27,488 bases of DNA. It comes from an uncultured Eubacterium sp. GTDB lineage: Bacteria; Bacillota; Clostridia; Lachnospirales; Lachnospiraceae. The stretch spans positions 1 to 27,488 of the forward strand of contig CAJTVR010000059.1 in assembly GCA_910580075.1 (NCBI GenBank). The letters are read 5' to 3'. The translations under genes were made by a program, and so were the position numbers. Shown here piece by piece: positions 6,605-13,629 of this stretch. Each line of letters opens with the position of its first letter. Within the stretch, counting starts at the first letter, position 1. The notes below the pieces were generated by a model. That model was not told where the DNA came from and searched no databases. It worked only from the letters and a program-made list of their open reading frames with translations.

Positions 6605-6959
6605 TATTCTAAACCGCCTTGAGAGCCAGACCGCCGCACTGTCGTGTGAACATGCAGATTCATGGTTATACCAATATTAGAATGTCCAGATTCCGTCTAA
6701 TGTTATCCCTGCCTGATAAATAGCAGATGTACGATACCCCTCATCAGCCATCCGGTTCATAATCATTTGACATTGAATCGGTTTTACTTCTGATAAAATC
6801 TGCTTTCCGATCACAGGATCAATGTTACATTCATAACGCTCTGTGAAATAATTTCTGTTTTCGTTGTCCATATTTAGCGGTAAATCTGCCAGCATAAAAC
6901 CCGTCAGACCTTTTGCTTATTCCAGCGCCAGGTTCCTTTCCTTTTAAGTCCTTTCCCAT
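6605..6959 (-). pseudogene. Decayed tyrosine recombinase (ICE/Tn916-type integrase) remnant
   Basis: Three pieces of an integrase lie in order on the minus strand but in different frames. From an ATG at 6959, with GAAAGGAG upstream, the reading begins MGKDLKGKEPGAGISKR and continues DGFYAGRFTAKYGQRKQK, the N-terminal arm-binding domain typical of Tn916-like integrases, and then stops. In a second frame (about 6850-6677) follows a core-binding segment containing ERYECNIDPVIGKQILSEVK and PIQCQMIMNRMADEGYRTSA. In a third frame comes GHSNIGITMNLHVH (about 6697-6655), the catalytic-domain motif around the GHxxxxxTxxxYxH region; the nucleophile Tyr position reads Leu. Most of the catalytic domain is deleted. 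An extended -10 (TGC-TATACT) lies upstream near 7010. This marks past integration of a mobile element between ychF and thiN. Confidence 0.8.
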
Positions 6960-7030
6960 AGTAAAAGCTCCTTTCAAAAAAGAGCCTTAACGCCTATGTT
7001 AGTATAGCATATCAAGACTCAAAAGTAAAT

Positions 7031-7054
7031 CATTGGATTTCTATATTTCCAATG
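7031..7054. repeat. 7-bp perfect inverted repeat
   Basis: CATTGGA (7031-7037) and TCCAATG (7048-7054) around a 10-nt AT-rich centre, between the integrase and MATE remnants. There is no clear T-tract, so it may be an operator or chance. Confidence 0.3.
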
Positions 7055-7080
7055 TACGGCATAGAAAATGTTCAACTGTG

Positions 7081-7490
7081 TCACCCCCTTTTCCTTGTTC
7101 TCTGAAACAAATGGTATCGGGTAAAGGGCCGGTGAAGTTCCTCCGAAGGAAGGCACCGGGAAAGCAGTCCTCTTTTGCTTTTCCCATTATCTGCCCGTAA
7201 CGCTGCTGCGCCAATCCGAATCATTTCTGTATCTCCTTTTGTAAACAATGCCATAGTCTGTGATGGGAATATAGCGGCTATCAATCCAAAAACCACACAG
7301 AATATGACTGAGCACAGAACAGAGGTTTTAACCGCTTCATATAAGCTGCTAAATTTTTTCGCTCTGTAGCTGAATCCGGCGATTGGCTGAAATCCTTTAA
7401 GTAACCTTGTCACTGCCGCAGTCTGGCATGGCCATAGCTGCCCCGTCTATGCTGCCTTTACCACATACCCCAAAAACACTTGATATTGCT
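7081..7490 (-). pseudogene. Decayed MATE-family efflux transporter fragment
   Basis: The best-preserved part (about 7400-7200) reads GFQPIAGFSYRAKKFSSLYE then AVKTSVLCSVIFCVVFGLIA, the middle of a MATE exporter (the conserved QP and GF.Y.A segment plus a transmembrane helix). Upstream, in another frame, SSVFGVCGKGSIDGAAMAM matches the segment that precedes this region in MATE proteins, with an intervening part deleted. Downstream the frame shifts again (MGKAKEDCFPGACL). A full protein has about 440-460 residues and 12 helices; under a quarter remains, so it cannot be functional. Its upstream edge overlaps the promoter of the plus-strand two-component operon. Confidence 0.7.
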
Positions 7491-7508
7491 CATCTGTCCG
7501 CCTATAAT
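7480..7508 (+). promoter_or_regulatory. Sigma-A-type promoter of the two-component operon
   Basis: TTGATA (7480-7485), 17-nt spacer, perfect TATAAT (7503-7508). The implied start is near 7515, about 140 nt before the response regulator gene and 30 nt before the small leader frame. Confidence 0.75.
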
Positions 7509-7544
7509 AATACTAGTACATTTTGAAGAAAGGACGAATAAATT

Positions 7545-7661
7545 ATGGAATATATGTCTGCACCACAGGCAGCGGAAAAACAGGATATTTCAAAAATCCC
7601 CGGCTCAAAATCTAAAAACACAAACCAAAAGCTATTACAGGAGGAATCCGGACATGAATAA
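7545..7661 (+). CDS. Possible 38-residue leader peptide upstream of the response regulator
   Basis: An ATG preceded by GAAAGGA opens a 38-codon frame beginning MEYMSAPQAAEKQDISKI and ending in GHE. Its stop overlaps the response regulator start codon by several bases, an arrangement suggesting translational coupling. It is polar and basic, with no signal peptide and no recognised family. It could instead be the first codons of a truncated gene. Supported only by position, ribosome site and overlap. Confidence 0.3.
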   Translation: MEYMSAPQAAEKQDISKIPGSKSKNTNQKLLQEESGHE

Positions 7662-8358
7662 ATACAAAATAATGATAGTTGACGATGAGCCCGATCTATT
7701 GGATCTGCTTGAAAAATCACTTGCCATTGAGGGTTTCCAAAATATTATTAAAATTGATAACGGGCTTTCTGCGGCAGACTCATGCAGAAAATTACAGCCC
7801 GATATGGTGATCCTGGACGTTATGCTGCCGGGAATTGACGGTTACGAAGTCTGCAGGCAGATTAGGGAATTCTCTCACTGCCCTATCCTGTTTCTATCTT
7901 CAAAGAATGATGAATTGGATAAAATACTTGGCCTGGCAGTCGGCGGGGACGATTATGTAACAAAACCGTTCAGCCCGAAAGAGGTAGCTTACCGCGTGAA
8001 AGCACAGCTGCGCCGGACAGAATACAGGCAGCATCCGGCAAAGGCGCAAATCACAAAAATAGGGGCATTGAACATTGATCCGGAGGGATGCCGGGTAATG
8101 AAAGACGGAAAAGAAATTGAGCTGACCGCCCGTGAGTTTGAAATCCTGCAATACATGGCACAGAATACCGGACGCGTGATCAGCCGGGAGCGGCTGTATG
8201 AAACGGTCTGGAACGAAGATAGTTACGGGTGCGATAATACAGTCATGGTACATATCCGGCACCTGCGTGAAAAGATTGAAAGCAATCCTGCTTCCCCGGA
8301 ATACCTTATTACAATGAAAGGCCTGGGCTATAAGCTGGTAAATCCTTATGAAAAATAA
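7654..8358 (+). CDS. OmpR/PhoB-family response regulator
   Basis: A 234-residue DNA-binding response regulator. The receiver domain (1-120) has the acidic pair D10/D11, phospho-acceptor D55 (VILDVMLPG) and conserved K104 in VTKPF. The C-terminal winged helix (about 135-230) carries KEIELTAREFEILQYMAQN, RVISRERLYETVW and the recognition segment DNTVMVHIRHLREKI. ACAGGAGGAA lies upstream of the ATG. It is the first main gene of an operon with the histidine kinase, which starts inside its last codons. A TTAAG direct repeat with an 11-bp period at 9766-9781 is a plausible target site in front of the ABC transporter. The signal is unknown. Confidence 0.95.
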   Translation: MNKYKIMIVDDEPDLLDLLEKSLAIEGFQNIIKIDNGLSAADSCRKLQPDMVILDVMLPGIDGYEVCRQIREFSHCPILFLSSKNDELDKILGLAVGGDDYVTKPFSPKEVAYRVKAQLRRTEYRQHPAKAQITKIGALNIDPEGCRVMKDGKEIELTAREFEILQYMAQNTGRVISRERLYETVWNEDSYGCDNTVMVHIRHLREKIESNPASPEYLITMKGLGYKLVNPYEK

Positions 8359-9769
8359 ACTGAAACACAAACCTATCCTGTATACAGCGGTCATTTTAGC
8401 AGCCCTTTTTGTTATTCTGGCTGTTTCTGCAATCGGTATGTTTTACTATGTCTTTGCTATCCCAGAGCCGGAAGGATTAAGCCTTGCTTCATGGCCTAAT
8501 ACATTTACCAGCAATTTTTCCTTTTGGATAGAGGAAAAAGACGGGAATATCGGTGTAAAGCAGACCGGCTTGAAACGCCTGGACGAATACGGCTTGTGGA
8601 TACAGATTGTTGACGAAACCGGACAGGAGATCTTTTCCCACAATAAACCCGCCCGCTGTCCAAAACATTACAGCATGGCAGAGCTTGTGACCCTTTCGGA
8701 AAGCAGATATGAAAACGGGCATACGGTGTTCATCAGCAGCATTACCCTTTCGGACAGGACGCTTAACTATATTATAGGCTTCCCTTATGCCATAGGAAAA
8801 GCCATGGTGTACTACAACGGCGCAAACGTGGCGCGGCTGTCGCCATTTACAAAAAATATGGTGTTTTTTTGCGCCCTGGCTGCTGTTCTTGCTGCCTTTG
8901 CTTATGCGTTCTGGCTCTCCCGGAAGCTGTCAGCTATTATCGGCGGTATCACAGATATAGCGGGCAGCAGTTACAAACCAATGAGAGAAACAGGCTTATT
9001 CAGTGAGGTTTACAGCTCACTGAACAAAATGGATATGGAAATCCGGCGCAGTGAAAAGATACAGCAGGAAACCGACCATACCCGCAAAGAATGGATCGCC
9101 AGCATCACCCATGACTTGAAAACACCCCTCTCCCCGGTAAAGGGATATGCGGAGCTTCTTTCAGAGGGGCACAGCCTTGATTTACAGACTGTACAGGATT
9201 GCGGAACAATTATTTTGAAGAATGTTAACCACATGGAAAAGCTGATAAACGACTTGAAACTGACCTATCAGCTTGAAGCAGGAGCTTTTCCCTTTGCGCT
9301 GCAGAAAACCCGGATCGTGCGTTTCCTAAAAGAATTGCTAATCGACATTGCAAATGACCCGGCTTTTTCAAACCGGGCAATCGAGTTTGAAAGCAGTTTG
9401 CAGGAATTGACAGTTGCAGCTGACCCCGGCCTTATGCGCCGCGCTGTCGGGAATATTGTTATCAATGCCCTTGTGCATAATCCTCCTGATACCAGAGTCA
9501 GGATAACGGTCAGTAAATCCCCGGATCAAAGCCTGTCCATTGCCATTTGCGACAATGGGAACGGCATGGACGAAGCGGAATTATCCGTCTTGTGGAACCG
9601 CTATTACAGAGGAACGAACACCAAAGAGCGTCCAGAGGGCAGCGGGCTTGGGCTAGCCATTGCAAAACAGATTGTTACGCTTCATGGCGGCAATATTTTT
9701 GTAAAGAGTCACCCCGGAGACGGAACAGAGTTTATCATTCTGCTTCCCCTTGGAACAGATGCAGATTAA
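8348..9769 (+). CDS. Membrane-bound sensor histidine kinase
   Basis: A 473-residue kinase overlapping the regulator gene by 11 nt. It has a transmembrane helix at about 11-37, an extracellular sensing region at about 38-168, a second helix at about 170-190, and a HAMP-like linker to about 240. HisKA follows with H255 in ASITHDLKTPLSPVKGYAEL; the catalytic ATPase domain has an N box around NIVINALVHNPPD, a G1 box DNGNGMD and a G2 box GSGLGLAIAK. The sizeable extracellular domain distinguishes it from the short intramembrane-sensing BceS kinases that usually accompany peptide-antibiotic ABC exporters, so it probably reads an extracellular ligand directly. The ligand cannot be told from sequence. 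Confidence 0.95.
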   Translation: MKNKLKHKPILYTAVILAALFVILAVSAIGMFYYVFAIPEPEGLSLASWPNTFTSNFSFWIEEKDGNIGVKQTGLKRLDEYGLWIQIVDETGQEIFSHNKPARCPKHYSMAELVTLSESRYENGHTVFISSITLSDRTLNYIIGFPYAIGKAMVYYNGANVARLSPFTKNMVFFCALAAVLAAFAYAFWLSRKLSAIIGGITDIAGSSYKPMRETGLFSEVYSSLNKMDMEIRRSEKIQQETDHTRKEWIASITHDLKTPLSPVKGYAELLSEGHSLDLQTVQDCGTIILKNVNHMEKLINDLKLTYQLEAGAFPFALQKTRIVRFLKELLIDIANDPAFSNRAIEFESSLQELTVAADPGLMRRAVGNIVINALVHNPPDTRVRITVSKSPDQSLSIAICDNGNGMDEAELSVLWNRYYRGTNTKERPEGSGLGLAIAKQIVTLHGGNIFVKSHPGDGTEFIILLPLGTDAD

Positions 9770-9781
9770 GGTTAAATTAAG
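9766..9781 (+). promoter_or_regulatory. Candidate response-regulator box, TTAAG direct repeat at 11-bp period
   Basis: TTAAG (9766-9770), six bases, TTAAG (9777-9781). OmpR/PhoB-type regulators bind tandem half-sites one helical turn apart, and PmrA/QseB boxes have a CTTAA-N6-CTTAA form. It overlaps the kinase stop codon and lies upstream of the ABC genes. Assignment to this regulator is inference. Confidence 0.45.
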
Positions 9782-9801
9782 ATATGCAAAAGCAGCACAT
9801 A

Positions 9802-9844
9802 AGGCAGGCCGTCTATACTATAAAGCATAGGCTGCCTGCTTTTT
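9802..9844 (+). terminator. Hairpin with T-tail between the kinase and the ABC transporter
   Basis: GCAGGC (9804-9809) pairs with GCCTGC (9834-9839), with a secondary CTAT/ATAG pairing inside and a T5 run at 9840-9844. It may end the regulator-kinase transcript or act as a partial terminator or attenuator before the ABC genes. TATACT/TATAAA sequences inside the loop could serve as a -10 for the ABC genes. Confidence 0.6.
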
Positions 9845-9878
9845 GGTACGCCTATTAGAAAGACAGGAGGTTTTGTAT

Positions 9879-10763
9879 ATGGAATTACAATTACAGCATC
9901 TGAGCAGGCACTACGGGACAAAATGCGCTGTTGATGATGTCAGTACCACCCTTACGCCGGGGGTGTATGGCCTGCTTGGCGCAAACGGCGCTGGCAAGAC
10001 AACTTTAATGCGTATCATCTGCGGTGTTCTAAAACCCACTTCCGGCAGGATTTGTCTGAACGGAAAGCCAATTGAAGAACTGGGGGAAAACTACTACGCG
10101 CATCTGGGGTATATGCCGCAGGACTTCGGCTTTTACCCGGACTTTACCGCCCGCGAGTTTATGCTATACATGGCAGCAGTCAAGGGGCTTGGAAAGCGTG
10201 AAGCCAGAAAACGCTCAGAAGAATTATTGAAATTAGTCAATCTGCATGAAGCGGCAGACAAGAAAATCAAGTCCTTTTCCGGCGGCATGAAGCAGCGTTT
10301 AGGTATCGCACAGGCAGAGCTGAACGCTCCTGACATTCTCATTTTAGACGAGCCGACCGCCGGACTTGACCCGAAAGAGCGTGTGCGCTTCCGCAATCTC
10401 ATATCTGACTTTGCAAAGGAAAAAATCGTCATTCTGTCAACGCATATCGTATCCGACGTTTCCTATACCGCAGATACCATTCTGATGATGAAAAACGGTA
10501 CATTTCTGCTGCAGGAGCCTATGGCTGCCGTCACAGACAGCATAGAAGGCAAAGTATGGGAGCTTTTAGTAAACAGCTGGGAAGCCGCAGAATACACCAG
10601 CCGTTTTTCTGTTGTCAATCTGCACCATGAAAACGGCAAAGTACGCCTGCGCATGATACATGAAACATCCCCGGCAGCGGACGCTGTTACTGTTTCGCCG
10701 AACTTAGAGGATTTATTCTTATACCACTTCGGAGAAGAAGCCAGGGCTGAAAGGAGCGAATAA
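9879..10763 (+). CDS. ABC transporter ATP-binding protein (exporter type)
   Basis: A 294-residue ATPase with Walker A GANGAGKT (34-41), Q-loop Gln81, signature SGGMKQR (134-140), Walker B ILILDEPT (153-160), D-loop and switch His189 (STHIVSD). It belongs to the ABC-2/DrrA-CcmA-like group that energises multidrug, lantibiotic or polysaccharide exporters; the roughly 80-residue C-terminal extension after the core is typical. The start at 9879 has GGAGG 8 nt upstream. The permease follows 4 nt after the stop, its ribosome site lying within this gene's end. Together with the adjacent two-component system this suggests inducible efflux or self-protection, but the substrate is unknown. Confidence 0.93.
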   Translation: MELQLQHLSRHYGTKCAVDDVSTTLTPGVYGLLGANGAGKTTLMRIICGVLKPTSGRICLNGKPIEELGENYYAHLGYMPQDFGFYPDFTAREFMLYMAAVKGLGKREARKRSEELLKLVNLHEAADKKIKSFSGGMKQRLGIAQAELNAPDILILDEPTAGLDPKERVRFRNLISDFAKEKIVILSTHIVSDVSYTADTILMMKNGTFLLQEPMAAVTDSIEGKVWELLVNSWEAAEYTSRFSVVNLHHENGKVRLRMIHETSPAADAVTVSPNLEDLFLYHFGEEARAERSE

Positions 10764-10767
10764 AACC

Positions 10768-11994
10768 ATGTTAATAAAATACGAATTTCTAAAAATATTG
10801 CGGAAGAAATCAACACTCATTGTTATGGCAGCCAGTCTGCTTGTAACAGCGTTTCTATTCGCTCTGCCTGTTATACAGTTCCAGACCTATCATCAAGAGG
10901 GAGTAATCCATGGACTTGCAGGTATTAAATACAAAAAGGCACAGACTGAAAACTATTCCGTCCTCTTAACAGACGAGTATATCACCGAAACAATCCGTGA
11001 AGTACGGCAGCTTTTTAACAATCCTGAGTATGTGGGATATGACGGATATGAGAAGTTTTTGATTGATAACGCCTATTGGGACGGTGTCGCACCCAGAGAA
11101 GAACTGTTAGACATGATTGCAAAAAACTATTCTGGCCCAGGTGAGAATGCGGGCTACAATTCACTGCCGGATTTGGATATTTCCAATGGTACAGATTTCT
11201 ACGGTGCAAGACAGGAAAAAATCACAAAACTACTAGACAGTGCATCCCGTGAACTGTCCGCGGAACAGAAAACTTATTGGCAGAACATGAATCGTAAAGT
11301 GGAAGAACCCTTTCAATACGGCTTCTGCGAGGGCTGGAAAATTATCATCAGCAGCTTTGAACTCCTAATGTTCCCGCTTCTGGCTGTCTGTATTGTGACT
11401 GCCCCTATTTTCTCCGGTGAATATCAGGCCAAAACGGACGCAGTAATCCTATCCGCAAAATACGGCAAAACAAAATTAGCAGCGGCAAAAATCACAGCTT
11501 CCTATCTGTTCAGTGTACTTGCTTTTACGCTTCATATACTTATAGCGTTTGGTTTGCCACTTGCGGCATTTGGATTTGACGGCTGGGACCTGCCGGTGCA
11601 AATCGCGAACACCGCCATACCATACCCCTTTACATTCCTGCAAGCTGTTCTCGTAAACCTGGGTGTGGTTTATCTTGTGCTGTCTGCCATGACTGGCCTG
11701 ACACTCCTGCTGTCGTCAAAAATGAAAAGTCCGTACTTTGTGCTTATCGTACTTGTACCTGTCCTTTTCATTCCAATGTTTCTTTCACCAAATGGAACAG
11801 CGGGTATCTATAACCTGATTTTGTTCCTGCTTCCATATCGTTCTGCCATGCCGGAACTTGGAAAATATCTCTCTTATCAGTTTAGCGGTATTGTGGCAGA
11901 CGCATTTACCATGAGAGCTATCCTGTATACGGTACTGACTGTGATTATGCTGCCTCTTGCAAGACTTGGATTTCAGAAGCATCAGGCTGTGTAA
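10768..11994 (+). CDS. ABC-2 family transporter permease
   Basis: A 408-residue membrane protein with an N-terminal helix (about 16-38), a large soluble extracellular region (about 40-190) and then five or so further helices (about 195-220, 245-270, 290-335, 345-360, 380-398). This is the layout of ABC-2 permeases whose first loop is large. AAAGGAG, located in the end of the ATPase gene, serves its ATG. It pairs with the preceding ATPase, probably as a homodimer since no second permease is present. A strong hairpin (12030-12067) ends the operon. I cannot name the substrate; antimicrobial peptide export is one possibility from context alone. Confidence 0.88.
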   Translation: MLIKYEFLKILRKKSTLIVMAASLLVTAFLFALPVIQFQTYHQEGVIHGLAGIKYKKAQTENYSVLLTDEYITETIREVRQLFNNPEYVGYDGYEKFLIDNAYWDGVAPREELLDMIAKNYSGPGENAGYNSLPDLDISNGTDFYGARQEKITKLLDSASRELSAEQKTYWQNMNRKVEEPFQYGFCEGWKIIISSFELLMFPLLAVCIVTAPIFSGEYQAKTDAVILSAKYGKTKLAAAKITASYLFSVLAFTLHILIAFGLPLAAFGFDGWDLPVQIANTAIPYPFTFLQAVLVNLGVVYLVLSAMTGLTLLLSSKMKSPYFVLIVLVPVLFIPMFLSPNGTAGIYNLILFLLPYRSAMPELGKYLSYQFSGIVADAFTMRAILYTVLTVIMLPLARLGFQKHQAV

Positions 11995-12029
11995 GGAAGC
12001 GGCACAAAAGATACTCATCAACAAGCAAT

Positions 12030-12078
12030 CTGCTGTATGACGGTCTAAAAAATCCGTCATACAGCAGAGGTATTTTCC
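12030..12078 (+). terminator. Terminator of the ABC transporter operon
   Basis: A perfect 14-bp stem, CTGCTGTATGACGG (12030-12043) with its complement at 12054-12067, a 10-nt loop, then a T-rich TATTTT. The rest of the spacer to 12236 contains no gene I can support. Confidence 0.85.
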
Positions 12079-12236
12079 CACGCCTGTTCACATCCTGACG
12101 CATTTTTCAAATACGCTCGGGGATAGTATTTTCCATTTCATCAGCTTTTTCTCTTCACTGCTCTATTCTAAGCAGGCTGCGCAGTTTCACAACAAATGAT
12201 TTAGCACCATGTAATTATTACACTAACAAGGAAAAT

Positions 12237-12707
12237 TTATCGGCTTTCCCTCAATTTCTCCAAGATCGACATAACGTCCGGCTGTGTTGCAGTGAACTTT
12301 ATACCACGTTTCAGCATACCCATGACTTTCCCTGCTTTCTGCTCAATCTCTCTGGCAGTATGCTCGCTTGTCAGCATCAGATGATTTCCGGCGATTGTAT
12401 ATTCCCGTTCTATGTAGTCTTCTGTTATTGGAAACATATCCTGTATTAGAAATGCGCTCTCCCGGCTGTCATCCAGTTTCACAATATGCAGAATATCGCA
12501 AGGTTTTCCTGCTTTTTCTTTCTTCACCATAATCCGCCTGTATTTATCAATACGGCTGGATAATGGTATCATCCAGTATATATCCGTATTCGTATCTTCA
12601 AAGCAGTAATAATGCGGTCTGCTTCCTGCCTTATTTCTTTTGAGATATGGGTCTGGCATATCTTCAAAAAATTTATCTTTTATAATGTAAAAACCTGTTT
12701 TTTTCAT
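12237..12707 (-). CDS. cptN: Type III toxin-antitoxin endoribonuclease toxin, CptN/ToxN-like
   Basis: A 156-residue protein whose landmarks fit the CptN/ToxN/AbiQ toxin fold: RPHYYCF (30-36), the strand YWMIPLSSR (44-52) with Lys55 shortly after (in ToxN the comparable IPLSS-K segment carries catalytic residues), FLIQDMFPI (86-94), and a basic helical C-terminus. Such toxins cut cellular RNA and process their own repeat-containing antitoxin RNA, which then inhibits them. TGAGGA lies upstream of the ATG. Immediately upstream on the same strand are a terminator hairpin, two 45-nt tandem repeats and a strong promoter, the standard order for type III systems. Identification rests on motif resemblance plus architecture; I recall CptIN systems from related gut Clostridia. 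The locus is convergent with the ABC operon. Confidence 0.8.
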   Translation of the reverse strand: MKKTGFYIIKDKFFEDMPDPYLKRNKAGSRPHYYCFEDTNTDIYWMIPLSSRIDKYRRIMVKKEKAGKPCDILHIVKLDDSRESAFLIQDMFPITEDYIEREYTIAGNHLMLTSEHTAREIEQKAGKVMGMLKRGIKFTATQPDVMSILEKLRESR

Positions 12708-12726
12708 TTGCCAGTCCTCATTACGG

Positions 12727-12755
12727 AAAAGTCCTCCGCCTTGCGGCGAAGGACT
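12727..12755 (-). terminator. Leaky terminator between antitoxin RNA repeats and toxin gene
   Basis: Minus strand: AGTCCT, one mismatch, CGCC, loop GCAA, GGCG, mismatch, AGGACT, then only about three further T residues. The short T-tail fits partial read-through, which in type III systems sets the ratio of antitoxin RNA to toxin mRNA. Confidence 0.75.
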
Positions 12756-12845
12756 ACACTTTCAACCCAACCATTTATATACCGCATATCGGTCAGCGGT
12801 AAACTTTCAACCCGACCATTTATATACCACATATCGGTCAGTGGT
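12756..12845 (-). ncRNA. cptI: Type III antitoxin RNA: two 45-nt tandem repeats
   Basis: 12756-12800 and 12801-12845 are tandem units of exactly 45 nt, differing at only a few positions. The GAAAGT(TT) sequence occurs at each unit boundary and again at 12846-12853, giving three candidate processing points. On the RNA strand each unit begins with a 5-bp stem, ACCAC/GTGGT in the promoter-proximal unit and ACCGC/GCGGT in the distal one, a compensatory change. The identical 10-nt loop TGACCGATAT contains GACC, which can pair with GGTC or GGTT downstream in the unit (ATGGTCGGG, ATGGTTGGG), giving an H-type pseudoknot as in known type III antitoxins. The repeat number and length match what I recall for the CptIN family. 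Confidence 0.8.
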
Positions 12846-12864
12846 AAACTTTCTTTCTGCCTAT

Positions 12865-12893
12865 ATTTTAGCAGGCACAAAGAGGAAAGTCAA
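12865..12893 (-). promoter_or_regulatory. Promoter of the toxin-antitoxin locus
   Basis: Minus strand TTGACT (12893-12888), 17-nt spacer, TAAAAT (12870-12865). The expected start near 12858 leaves about a dozen bases before the first repeat. Confidence 0.8.
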
Positions 12894-12931
12894 TAGGTAA
12901 ATCTTTATAAGTTAATAATTCCGCACCGCCC

Positions 12932-13579
12932 TTAATCCATCGATTCCACCAGAATCAGTATCCCGCTTTGAAAATCAATCACCGCTTCCTGTTCCACAAT
13001 TTCATTACTGACTGCAAGCGAATGAAACCCATCCAGCGTATGCTCACAGAGCGGATACTTAAATCCGGCCAGTGTCACGCCTGTCACTTTTGTCGTTAGC
13101 GGAATAAGTGATATATATCTGCCATACTGCTCATTTTTTTTCAAAACCGTCTGCTTTTGTATCAGCCGGACTCTGTTATGCGCGTCCGCCATAAAACAGG
13201 GAATCTCACGTTCCATGGCAAATCCAAGCAGCCGTACCGTTCCAAGCACATGGTCAAGCCTTGTGCCTGTCCCTCCTAAGATATGGATTTCGCTGCTGCC
13301 CCTGTCGATGGCAAGCTGCAGCGCAAGCTCTGTATCCACGGCATCTTTTTCCGGAAGGTACTTGTGAAAGATAATCCCTGCATCCTCAGAAAACTGCTGC
13401 AGCTGAACCGGGTCCGCCGAATCGAAATCCCCTAACACCTCATCCGGCCTGATACTGTTTTGAGCAAAAAAACGGATGCCGGAATCTGCAGCAATAAAAT
13501 AATCGAATTTATGACGTTCAAGATAAGACAGCGCAAACGCGTGCTCCAAAGTTCCGCCTGTGACAATCAACGTTTTCAT
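12932..13579 (-). CDS. thiN: Thiamine pyrophosphokinase
   Basis: A 215-residue enzyme that transfers pyrophosphate from ATP to thiamine, making thiamine diphosphate. Motifs: AADSG (30-34), GDFDS (50-54), KDAVDTELAL (78-87) and GGTGTRLDH (102-110), followed by the C-terminal beta domain that binds thiamine. AAAGGAG lies upstream of the ATG. It follows rsgA by 50 nt as the last gene of the long minus-strand cluster. In most Firmicutes rpe lies between rsgA and thiN; it is absent here. I see no THI-box riboswitch in front of it. Confidence 0.96.
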   Translation of the reverse strand: MKTLIVTGGTLEHAFALSYLERHKFDYFIAADSGIRFFAQNSIRPDEVLGDFDSADPVQLQQFSEDAGIIFHKYLPEKDAVDTELALQLAIDRGSSEIHILGGTGTRLDHVLGTVRLLGFAMEREIPCFMADAHNRVRLIQKQTVLKKNEQYGRYISLIPLTTKVTGVTLAGFKYPLCEHTLDGFHSLAVSNEIVEQEAVIDFQSGILILVESMD

Positions 13580-13629
13580 AAACTGCTCCTTTACATTCTA
13601 ACCGGATACGGAAAAGATTTCTTTTCTTC

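Noticed and set aside
7654..11994. Reading the two-component/ABC cluster as a BceRS-AB bacitracin module
   Set aside because: The permease is an ABC-2 type rather than the ten-helix BceB type, and the kinase has a substantial extracellular domain rather than the short BceS form.
12070..12236. Possible decayed coding DNA on the minus strand downstream of the toxin gene
   Set aside because: Short peptide-like stretches (for example VKLRSLLRIEQ) are broken by stops and match no family I can name.
12756..12845. Two-copy 45-nt repeat considered as a minimal CRISPR
   Set aside because: The units are directly adjacent with no spacer, differ in a covarying way, and have no cas genes nearby; the type III antitoxin explanation fits all features.
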